Of a DNA stretch of 64,000 nt, positions 55,432 to 64,000 are shown piece after piece. How positions within the stretch are numbered: position 1 is the stretch's first letter; every line of letters starts with the position of its first letter. The translations under genes and the position numbers were made by a program. The stretch is from Kangiella sp. HZ709. GTDB lineage: Bacteria > Pseudomonadota > Gammaproteobacteria > Enterobacterales > Kangiellaceae. A model generated the notes under the pieces. It did not search any database. It was not told the DNA's origin and worked only from the letters and a program-made list of their open reading frames with translations. The stretch is taken from the NCBI RefSeq assembly GCF_009674675.1, contig NZ_WKJC01000001.1, forward strand, positions 496,001 through 560,000. The letters are read 5' to 3'.

Positions 55432-56370
55432 CTAAGGAAGATCGAATTCAGCACCTTCTTTTTCAACTTCAGGCGGCATCAAATCTTCTTTCTTAACCCC
55501 TAATGCTAAAGCAACAATACTTGCAACATAAATGGATGAATAAGTACCAATAAAAACACCAACAATTAAGGCTGTAGCAAATGCGTGGATGGTTTCACCG
55601 CCAAAGAAAAACAATGCTAATAATACTAACAAAGTTGTTATCGATGTCATTAAAGTTCTTGCCAGGGTTTGATTCAAAGAATTATTGATAATATCTTCGG
55701 ACGTACCTTTACGCATTTTCAAAAAGTTCTCACGTATCCTGTCGAACACAACAATGGTATCGTTTAGGGAGTAGCCAATAACAGCTAGAAGCGCCGCTAA
55801 AACCGTTAAATCAAACTCCATCTGAGTGATCGAGAAAAAGCCTAGGGTAATAATGACATCGTGTGCCAATGCCGCTACCGAGCCTAGTGAAAACTTCCAC
55901 TCAAAACGTAAAGCTACATAGATCATGATACAGATCAAAGCCACGATCATAGCTAATACGCCCTGCTCTTTCAGCTCTTCACCCACCACAGGACCAACAT
56001 AACCTTTATATTTTTCAACAACACTAGCATCGTTAGACTTCAATAAATCAATCACCGCAACGCCAACTTGATCGCCAGGCATAAAGTCTTGATCTGGGAT
56101 ACGGATTTTCACATCTTGTGAAGTACCGAAGTTTTGAACAACAGCACCTTTGAAATTACCATCTGAAAGCTGCTGACGAATACTGCTTAAATCTGCCGTT
56201 TGTCCATACTGGATTTCGACCGATGTACCGCCAGTAAAATCTAGGCCAAAATTTAGACCACGCATTACTAACGAACTAATAGAAGCAATAATTAAAAGCG
56301 CAGAGAAAACCATCGCTATCTTGCGAAGTTTCAAAAAGTTGATCTTGGTATTTTGATTTAAAATTTGCAT
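55432..56370 (-). CDS. secF: Protein translocase subunit SecF
   Basis: A 312-residue RND-type membrane subunit of the SecDF-YajC complex, which uses the proton gradient to assist SecYEG export. Six helices are visible. The periplasmic domain starts after GLDFTGGTSVEIQYG, and the later family blocks are YSLNDTIVVFDRIREN and [20 protein letters not shown]. It follows secD by 14 bases. A terminator lies downstream. Confidence 0.97.
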   Translation of the reverse strand: MQILNQNTKINFLKLRKIAMVFSALLIIASISSLVMRGLNFGLDFTGGTSVEIQYGQTADLSSIRQQLSDGNFKGAVVQNFGTSQDVKIRIPDQDFMPGDQVGVAVIDLLKSNDASVVEKYKGYVGPVVGEELKEQGVLAMIVALICIMIYVALRFEWKFSLGSVAALAHDVIITLGFFSITQMEFDLTVLAALLAVIGYSLNDTIVVFDRIRENFLKMRKGTSEDIINNSLNQTLARTLMTSITTLLVLLALFFFGGETIHAFATALIVGVFIGTYSSIYVASIVALALGVKKEDLMPPEVEKEGAEFDLP

Positions 56371-56384
56371 AATTATTTACCGCC

Positions 56385-58301
56385 CTATATCGAAATTTTA
56401 TTCACGGCTTTGCCACCGTAAATCAAGTTAACAATTCCTCGACTTACAAAAATAGCAGTAAACATAGAGGTTAAAATACCGACAAATAATGTAATCGCAA
56501 AGCCTTTAACTGGCCCTGTACCTATTGCATATAAAATAATTGCAGCAATCATAGTCGTAATATTAGCATCAGCAATAGTTGATAGAGCTTGTGCATAACC
56601 TTTGTCAATAGCTTGCGCTGGCTTGGTTCCTGCTCGTAACTCTTCTCGGATCCGTTCAAAAATAAGTACATTAGCATCAACCGCCATACCAACAGTTAGA
56701 ACGATACCTGCGATACCAGGAAGCGTAAGCGTCGCTCCTAAAATAGACATAATCGCAGTGATCAACACAAGATTTAAAGTCAAAGCAATATTTGCCACAA
56801 AACCAAACAATTTGTAATACACCAACATGAAGATAAGCACTAAAGCAAAACCTATAATGACGGAAGTCATACCCTTTTCAATATTTTCCGCGCCTAAGGT
56901 TGGCCCTACCGTTCTTTCTTCAATAAAAAACGTTGGCGCTACCAATGCTCCTGAACGAAGGTTAAGTGCTAAATCTTTAGTTTCGGCTGGCGTGAATTGC
57001 CCTGTGATATAAAAGTCAGTACTAAATTGACCATTAATATTTGGCGCGCTAATCACTCGCTCTTTTTGATTAGAGCCAACTAACTTTCTCTCGCCATCAA
57101 TAATTTCAAACTCTGGTTGCGATTCAACCAATATCATTGCTAGACGATTACCAACATTCTTAACGGTAGTCTCAAGCATTTTTCCACCGCCTATTGAGTC
57201 TAACTTAACATTAACAATAGGTTGCTGATTTTCAGGATGTTGCCCTGGGAAAGAATCAATTAAATGCTCTCCAGTAACTTTAACTTCATCATAGATTAAT
57301 ATTGGAAATCCATTTTCATCAGCGAATTCAGTCGTACCTGCTGGTGGTCTCTGACCGGCAGTAAAACCAGCCATCGCCTCTTCATTCACTAACCTAAACT
57401 CTAACGTAGCCGTTGCTCCTAAGACTTGTTTGGCTAAGGCTGAGTCTTGTACACCAGGCAGTTGCACGACAATACGATCTGCGCCCTGACGTTGAATTTG
57501 CGGTTCAGCTACCCCTAGTGAGTTAACCCGTTCGCTTAAAATCAAACGGTTTTGATCAACCGCAGCGTCGCTAATTTCCTGTAAACGAGTAGGAGTAAAG
57601 GTTGCGCGAATTAAATCGATGCCATTACGGGTTATTCGCTCTAACAACACACGGTCTTGATAAGCTTGATACAAGTTACCATAAGCACGCTCAATATCTT
57701 TTGGTTTAACTTGAAGTAAAACGCCATTTTCAATGGTTTCGATACGACCGCGAATACGACCTTCGTCATCATCTAAAAGAGTTCGTTTAAAATCACTAGA
57801 AATCTGTTCAATTTGCTTTTCAATGGCTTTATCCATATCTACTTGCATTAAAAAGTAGATACCGCCGCGCAAATCTAAACCCAGTTTCATCGGCTTGCCA
57901 CCTAAACCACTCAACCAATCAGGAGTAGCTGGCGCTAAATTTTGTGCAACCACATAATCAGCATTTTTTGAATCAGGATTTAACAAATCATTAGCAGACT
58001 TTTGCGCCTTCAATTGACTGTCTATATCGCTAAAACGAGCAACCACTTTTTGATTATTTTGCTGCTCAATAGCAATCAAGTTTAGATTTTCTTGCTGCCA
58101 CTTCTCCTCAACACTTTTTAACTGGTCACTAGTTACTTCTGTATCACGTAAACCTGTTAATTGTACCGCTGGGTTTTCGCCAAAAATGTTAGGCAGTGCA
58201 TACAAAGCCGCAATGGCAATCACCATTACAATCACAAAATACTTCCACTTTGGGTAAGTATTGATTGGTCTTTGCACTTGATTTGGTTGATCAAAAATCA
58301 T
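56385..58301 (-). CDS. secD: Protein translocase subunit SecD
   Basis: A 638-residue membrane subunit with a large periplasmic P1 domain between TM1 and the five C-terminal helices. Family blocks are MKLGLDLRGGIYFLMQVD, RIVVQLPGVQD, NIEKGMTSVIIGFALVLIFM and GMAVDANVLIFERIREEL. It is coupled with secF. The upstream yajC gene ends 161 bases before; that spacer holds nothing recognised. Confidence 0.97.
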   Translation of the reverse strand: MIFDQPNQVQRPINTYPKWKYFVIVMVIAIAALYALPNIFGENPAVQLTGLRDTEVTSDQLKSVEEKWQQENLNLIAIEQQNNQKVVARFSDIDSQLKAQKSANDLLNPDSKNADYVVAQNLAPATPDWLSGLGGKPMKLGLDLRGGIYFLMQVDMDKAIEKQIEQISSDFKRTLLDDDEGRIRGRIETIENGVLLQVKPKDIERAYGNLYQAYQDRVLLERITRNGIDLIRATFTPTRLQEISDAAVDQNRLILSERVNSLGVAEPQIQRQGADRIVVQLPGVQDSALAKQVLGATATLEFRLVNEEAMAGFTAGQRPPAGTTEFADENGFPILIYDEVKVTGEHLIDSFPGQHPENQQPIVNVKLDSIGGGKMLETTVKNVGNRLAMILVESQPEFEIIDGERKLVGSNQKERVISAPNINGQFSTDFYITGQFTPAETKDLALNLRSGALVAPTFFIEERTVGPTLGAENIEKGMTSVIIGFALVLIFMLVYYKLFGFVANIALTLNLVLITAIMSILGATLTLPGIAGIVLTVGMAVDANVLIFERIREELRAGTKPAQAIDKGYAQALSTIADANITTMIAAIILYAIGTGPVKGFAITLFVGILTSMFTAIFVSRGIVNLIYGGKAVNKISI

Positions 58302-58462
58302 AAATTATCCGTTTGATATAAATGCATATTATTATGTAATAAACTTCCAAAGAAAGTTTGTTCAGAATCACTTTAAATGACTTTGAGATATGGAGCTTTA
58401 TACTATTGAATCGAATCTCGAAAAGTCATTTAACAAATAATGCTGACAAAATAGCTAGGAAA

Positions 58463-58777
58463 CTAGGCTTCGATGTCCTTAATAGTGCCCTTAGGTAACG
58501 TCTGAGCAATCGAAGACTTTTGAAACTTAATTTCAACGCCTTCACTAATCGTTAATACGATAAATTGATCATGGATCTTGGCGATACGGCCTACGATTCC
58601 ACCAGTAGTCATCACTTCATCACCCTTTTCTAAACCTGCAGTCATCGCTTGGTGCTGTTTCATTTTCTTTTGTTGTGGACGGATCATCATGAAATACATG
58701 ATTAACAACAAAGGAACAAACATAATGAAAAATTGCATTAAACCACCACCTTGTGGCGCTGCTGTCGCTAAAAACAT
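58463..58777 (-). CDS. yajC: Preprotein translocase subunit YajC
   Basis: A 104-residue single-span membrane protein. The transmembrane helix is near residues 15-33 (FFIMFVPLLLIMYFMMIRPQ), followed by the family signature QQKKMKQHQAM and the KGDEVMTTGGIVGRIAKI beta domain. It belongs to SecDF-YajC. It lies 24 bases behind tgt. Confidence 0.95.
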   Translation of the reverse strand: MFLATAAPQGGGLMQFFIMFVPLLLIMYFMMIRPQQKKMKQHQAMTAGLEKGDEVMTTGGIVGRIAKIHDQFIVLTISEGVEIKFQKSSIAQTLPKGTIKDIEA

Positions 58778-58801
58778 GGATATAACCTCTTAATATTTAT
58801 A

Positions 58802-61058
<2,257 letters not shown>

Positions 61059-61124
61059 TCTGACCTTACGGGGTCATAAGTAAAAGTGCGCCTAGTTTAA
61101 CGATTTAACTTCAAAAGGCAAGAT

Positions 61125-62471
61125 TTACGACTTTTTGGACAGTTCTTTGTAGCGCGTTAAGCTATCACGCATCTTTTTTGGTAATTTACCAAATTTTTTC
61201 ATGATTTTATTAGCTTCACGTTGATTAGCATATGCTTCTTTTGTTAAGCCTTGTTTTGAATAATTCATAGCCAATAATTCATAATAAGTTACCACGTCAA
61301 GTATCTCTTCCTCATTTATTGATTTTAAAAGCTTTATAATTTCGGAAGGTTGGAATATATCTTCAGCAGACATATACTTTGCTAAATCTAAAGCAATAGT
61401 TTTGTCGTTGGACTCTAAAGCTTTTTTTATCCAAAAGTGTCTTTTATTTTCATGGTTCTCTATTTGAGTTTCCTTGTAGTATTCGTACAGCGCCAATTGT
61501 GCTCTACCTAAATTTGCAGACGCTGATCTTGTCAGCCAATTAAGACCTTTCTTTTTGTCAGCTTCACATCCAACCCCATTTAATAAGTTCTTGCCTAACT
61601 CATATTGCGAATTAGCAATACCTTGAATTGCCGACTGATAATACCATTCAGTAGGGTTTACCTTTTCGTCTAGATAGCTCGCATGCCTAGCATATAGATA
61701 TTGGGAAGCTGCATTACCACTTTCAGCTTGTTCTTTTAATTCGCTCAACTTATTAATAACTTCAGAAGAAACCTTGACTTTATAATTAGGTGACTTATTA
61801 AATTGATAAATAAGCTTATAAGTATAATAATTTTGATCATTCTCTTGATTCAACTTAAACTTCCAATTTCTTATAGCTAAGATTGAAGATCTGTCAAAAA
61901 TGCCTCTTGGATGAGATCCCAAGATTTTAATATTATGAGGCACACCGCTTCTATCAAGATTAAATTGGACCTTCGTAAAACCCTCTATACCCTTGCGGCT
62001 AGCAACGATTGGATAAATAGCTGGAGAAGTCTTGAGAGGTATTGCCAAAAATTCTTCAGCTTGATTTTTTTCAAATAGTGGCTTTAAATCCTTCGCAATT
62101 ATTGAATTACTATAAGTCTTGTAGATTTCTGAATAGACACCTTCTGAAAGTGCAGATTGCTCTTCACTAAAACTTTCTACAAGTTGCTCTATAATAATTT
62201 GAGTTTCTGAACTTTCTTTATGTTCATCGGATAACTTTAGCCATGCAAAAGCTTTATGCATATCTTTTTTAGTCCCCAATCCGTCTAAATACATCATTCC
62301 AAGATTGAATTGAGCATCTTTGTTGCCAATTTCAGAAAGGGATTTAAATTCGGCGTATGCTTCTTCATAGTCACCGTTTTGATAATTTTTTACGGCATCA
62401 TTAAAAGCGGCATTTGATTCGTTAGCGAAGAACAAAGCCGAACAGAAGATAAGAGAAATTATTATTTTCAT
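61125..62471 (-). CDS. Exported Sel1-repeat protein with TonB-like C-terminal domain inserted
   Basis: A 448-residue protein with a signal peptide (IIISLIFCSALFFANESNAA). The first Sel1-type repeats are at about residues 25-80 (FNLGMMYLDGLGTKKDMHKAFAWLKL). A TonB C-terminal-like module follows at about 150-215 (IEGFTKVQFNLDRSGVPHNI then DRSSILAIRNWKFK). More Sel1 repeats come at about 245-350 (NSQYELGKNLLNGVGCEADKKKGLNW in part). No TonB transmembrane/Pro-rich region exists, so this is a periplasmic scaffold using a TonB-like fold, not an energy transducer. Role unknown; Sel1 proteins often act in envelope assembly or signalling. Confidence 0.78.
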   Translation of the reverse strand: MKIIISLIFCSALFFANESNAAFNDAVKNYQNGDYEEAYAEFKSLSEIGNKDAQFNLGMMYLDGLGTKKDMHKAFAWLKLSDEHKESSETQIIIEQLVESFSEEQSALSEGVYSEIYKTYSNSIIAKDLKPLFEKNQAEEFLAIPLKTSPAIYPIVASRKGIEGFTKVQFNLDRSGVPHNIKILGSHPRGIFDRSSILAIRNWKFKLNQENDQNYYTYKLIYQFNKSPNYKVKVSSEVINKLSELKEQAESGNAASQYLYARHASYLDEKVNPTEWYYQSAIQGIANSQYELGKNLLNGVGCEADKKKGLNWLTRSASANLGRAQLALYEYYKETQIENHENKRHFWIKKALESNDKTIALDLAKYMSAEDIFQPSEIIKLLKSINEEEILDVVTYYELLAMNYSKQGLTKEAYANQREANKIMKKFGKLPKKMRDSLTRYKELSKKS

Positions 62472-62578
62472 GAGATTCCTTAATTTATTATTAGTTTCTG
62501 GACTGATATTAAATTATGAACCGCCTCAGTTTCAAGGTTAAGAATCAATTTTTACTCAATGATTACTTTCATTGACAC

Positions 62579-62602
62579 AAAAAAGCCGGCAAATGCCGGC
62601 TT
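62579..62602 (-). terminator. Terminator of rmf
   Basis: On the minus strand AAGCCGGC-ATTT-GCCGGCTT followed by a T run, starting about 18 bases after the rmf stop codon. Confidence 0.9.
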
Positions 62603-62620
62603 AACTTTGACTTACTTCAG

Positions 62621-62803
62621 CTACATATAGCTTTTCATCCCTGTATTATGAAATTGCTCCCTGCCTTCTCGCCAGCCCCCAAGCCATTCTTCTTTGGCGT
62701 TAATTTCTTCATAAGGACACACTTCTTTTGATTGACCATGCAAGGCAGCATTGAATCCTTTTGAGTGAGCTCTTTGAAGCTTATCTCTTTTTTGTCTTTT
62801 CAT
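62621..62803 (-). CDS. rmf: Ribosome modulation factor
   Basis: A 60-residue basic protein that pairs 70S ribosomes into inactive 100S dimers in stationary phase. It starts MKRQKRDKLQRAHSKGF and has the conserved SKEVCPY and EEWLGGWREGRE, closely following E. coli Rmf. AAGAGGAAA precedes the ATG. A strong terminator-like hairpin ends 48 bases before the start codon on the same strand, with no gene in between, so expression may involve attenuation or readthrough. Confidence 0.97.
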   Translation of the reverse strand: MKRQKRDKLQRAHSKGFNAALHGQSKEVCPYEEINAKEEWLGGWREGREQFHNTGMKSYM

Positions 62804-62850
62804 GTTGTTTCCTCTTATTGTTGACGAGAAGTAAAACTTAAAATTTTTGC

Positions 62851-62888
62851 AAAAAAAACCGACTGCCTCTTACGAGACAATCGGTTTT
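62851..62888 (-). terminator. Terminator-like hairpin in the upstream region of rmf
   Basis: On the minus strand a 15-bp uninterrupted stem (two G-U pairs) closes a GUAA tetraloop (62870-62873) and is followed by eight T residues. On the plus strand the two wobbles become C-A mismatches, so the element is built for the minus strand. There is no minus-strand gene upstream of it in the spacer: it either attenuates rmf or ends a small RNA. Confidence 0.8.
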
Positions 62889-63109
62889 ATTTAATCTGTT
62901 TGACTAAGTCTTACCATAGATAATCATTTATTCTTGCTTACCTACACCTTACTATTTCTAGCTCCTTTATCAAGTAAAATCGGTTATTAATCGGTCGAAA
63001 TATAAACAATCAATAAGTTATCAGTTACAAATAAATCAACCAGTAAATAGTTGAACTAGTAATGAACACTAAACTGGTCTTACCTGAATTGATTTGATAA
63101 ACCATCAAG

Positions 63110-63138
63110 TTTACGTTTGCGTAAAGGTAAGGTATATT
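63110..63138 (+). promoter_or_regulatory. liuR promoter with LiuR-type inverted repeat
   Basis: TTTACG-TTTG-CGTAAA (63110-63125) has perfect 6-bp arms. Its left arm is a -35 element, with TATATT (63133-63138) 17 bases downstream. The site lies about 50 bases before the liuR ATG, which suits autorepression by the MerR-family product. Confidence 0.65.
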
Positions 63139-63172
63139 AATGCCACTTCACTTTTATACGATTAGTTGATTA

Positions 63173-63538
63173 ATGACGGTAGCGGAAAAAGAATACACAA
63201 TCAGTGATTTAGCAAAAGAATTTGAGATCACTTCTCGCTCAATTCGTCATTATGAAGACGAGAAACTCATAAGCCCAGAGCGACGCGGTACTCACCGTAT
63301 ATACTCTTCTCGTGATCGTGTCAGATTACAACTAATTTTACGGGGTAAGCGACTTGGCTTTTCTCTAGCTCAAATTCGCCAAATTATTGATTTATACGAT
63401 CTGCCTGAAGGTAAGCAAAAGCAAACTACTTTATTACTGGGATTAATCCAAGAACGCCGTGATGCCCTATTGCAACAACGTAAAGATATTAATTTTATGT
63501 TGAAAGAGTTGGAAATGCTTGAGTCGAAGCTCGACTAA
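63173..63538 (+). CDS. liuR: MerR-family regulator of leucine/isovalerate catabolism
   Basis: A 121-residue MerR-type regulator. The N-terminal winged HTH is EYTISDLAKEFEITSRSIRHYEDEKLISPER (residues 6-36, partial motif EITSRSIRHYEDEKL), followed by RIYSSRDRVRLQLILRGKRLGFSL and a short coiled coil (about 85-120) with no metal-binding cysteines. An isovaleryl-CoA dehydrogenase gene follows 97 bases downstream, the usual liu arrangement. LiuR in related bacteria represses branched-chain amino-acid genes. Confidence 0.9.
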   Translation: MTVAEKEYTISDLAKEFEITSRSIRHYEDEKLISPERRGTHRIYSSRDRVRLQLILRGKRLGFSLAQIRQIIDLYDLPEGKQKQTTLLLGLIQERRDALLQQRKDINFMLKELEMLESKLD

Positions 63539-63635
63539 CCAAGACCATACTTCTTAAAAGCACATTAAATATAACGAGATTAACTGTAATACCGAATTAA
63601 CTATTTAGATAATAAAGAACCATTGAGGAACAACC

Positions 63636-64000
63636 ATGTACCCATCTTTGAATTTTGACCTTGGCGAAACAGCCGACATGATCCGCGATATGGTTCGCGG
63701 TTTCGCTGAAAAAGAAATTGCTCCAATTGCTGAAAAAACAGACGAAGACAACCTTTTCCCACATCATTTATGGAAAAAGCTTGGCGATTTAGGTTTATTA
63801 GGGATTACCGTTGAAGAAGAGTATGGCGGTTCTGGCATGGGTTATTTGGAACATGTAGTGGCGATGGAAGAAATCAGCCGTGCCAGCGCTTCAATTGGTC
63901 TAAGTTATGGCGCTCACTCAAATCTTTGTGTTAATCAAATTCGTCGTAACGCTTCCGAAGAGCAAAAGAAAAAATATTTACCTAAGCTGTGTTCAGGTGA
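63636..64000 (+). CDS. liuA: Isovaleryl-CoA dehydrogenase (3' end outside window)
   Basis: The first 121 codons are visible, starting at an ATG preceded by GAGGA. The N-terminal acyl-CoA dehydrogenase domain is clear: LNFDLGETADMIRDMVRGFA, APIAEKTDEDNLFP, GLLGITVEEEYGGSGMGYLE and SIGLSYGAHSNLCVNQI. These match isovaleryl-CoA dehydrogenase, an ETF-dependent flavoenzyme in leucine degradation. Position behind liuR supports liuA. The rest of the gene, and probably liuBCD, lies beyond the window. Confidence 0.93.
   Translation, partial: MYPSLNFDLGETADMIRDMVRGFAEKEIAPIAEKTDEDNLFPHHLWKKLGDLGLLGITVEEEYGGSGMGYLEHVVAMEEISRASASIGLSYGAHSNLCVNQIRRNASEEQKKKYLPKLCSG

Larger units (their letters stand above)
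62804..63172. other. 369-base divergent region between rmf and liuR
   Basis: No coding frame is supported. It holds the hairpin upstream of rmf (62851-62888), a stretch from about 62890 to 63100 in which a minus-strand promoter should lie but none could be chosen with confidence, and the liuR promoter with an inverted repeat (63110-63138). Confidence 0.6.

Overview
The window is AT-rich chromosomal DNA of a gammaproteobacterium. Core-gene order (queA-tgt-yajC-secD-secF; mfd next to a csiV-type gene; rmf), GlyGly-CTERM proteins, a TIGR02999-type sigma factor next to a TPR Ser/Thr kinase, and a strong bias toward amino-acid catabolism suggest a marine Oceanospirillales-like bacterium, most likely the Kangiella/Aliikangiella group. 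That placement is inference from gene content; nothing was searched. No rRNA, tRNA, insertion sequence, prophage, CRISPR array or origin was recognised.

Layout. 1-5.1 kb: 3' part of mfd, csiV, a saccharopine/lysine-dehydrogenase-type gene, an EF-hand protein and an ABM-domain protein. 5.3-8.1 kb: an ALDH7-type aminoadipate-semialdehyde dehydrogenase and leucine dehydrogenase. 8.1-13.5 kb: a giant secreted GLUG/thrombospondin-type-3 protein with a GlyGly-CTERM tail, divergent from a sigma factor plus Ser/Thr-kinase pair (13.7-16.8 kb). 16.8-24.1 kb: a PadR-controlled membrane-protein operon, a DMT transporter, bioA, yaaA, a VOC protein, a rhodanese lipoprotein and two 2-oxoglutarate/Fe(II) oxygenases. 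24.2-27.7 kb: etfBA and ETF-ubiquinone oxidoreductase. 27.7-36.0 kb: a TPR-2OG oxygenase, a second GlyGly-CTERM protein and the phenylalanine/tyrosine degradation genes maiA, fahA, hmgA, hpd and phhA. 36.3-42.6 kb: slt, an outer-membrane barrel protein, a small conserved protein, ung and a degenerate hybrid sensor kinase. 42.6-51.0 kb: the complete five-step histidine utilisation set (hutF, hutI, hutG, hutC, hutU, hutH), with hutG fused to an extra N-terminal domain. 51-55 kb: alpha/beta hydrolase, DUF4139 protein, CAP lipoprotein and MscS channel. 55.4-61.1 kb: secF, secD, yajC, tgt, queA (minus strand). 61-64 kb: a Sel1/TonB-like protein, rmf, liuR and the start of liuA.

How it fits together. 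Four amino-acid catabolic routes (lysine, branched-chain, Phe/Tyr, His) lie within 64 kb. Isovaleryl-CoA dehydrogenase electrons would pass through ETF and ETF-QO, also encoded here, to the quinone pool. Local regulation is readable: a perfect HutC-type palindrome in front of hutC/hutG, a PadR-type double inverted repeat inside a promoter, and a LiuR-type inverted repeat over the liuR -35. A 15-bp terminator-like hairpin lies just upstream of rmf, pointing to a regulated leader or a small RNA.

The strongest leads for new biology are the rmf leader hairpin, the domain fused to HutG, the degenerate hybrid kinase, the GlyGly-CTERM adhesin-like protein beside its sigma/kinase pair, and the cluster of TPR-associated 2OG oxygenases.
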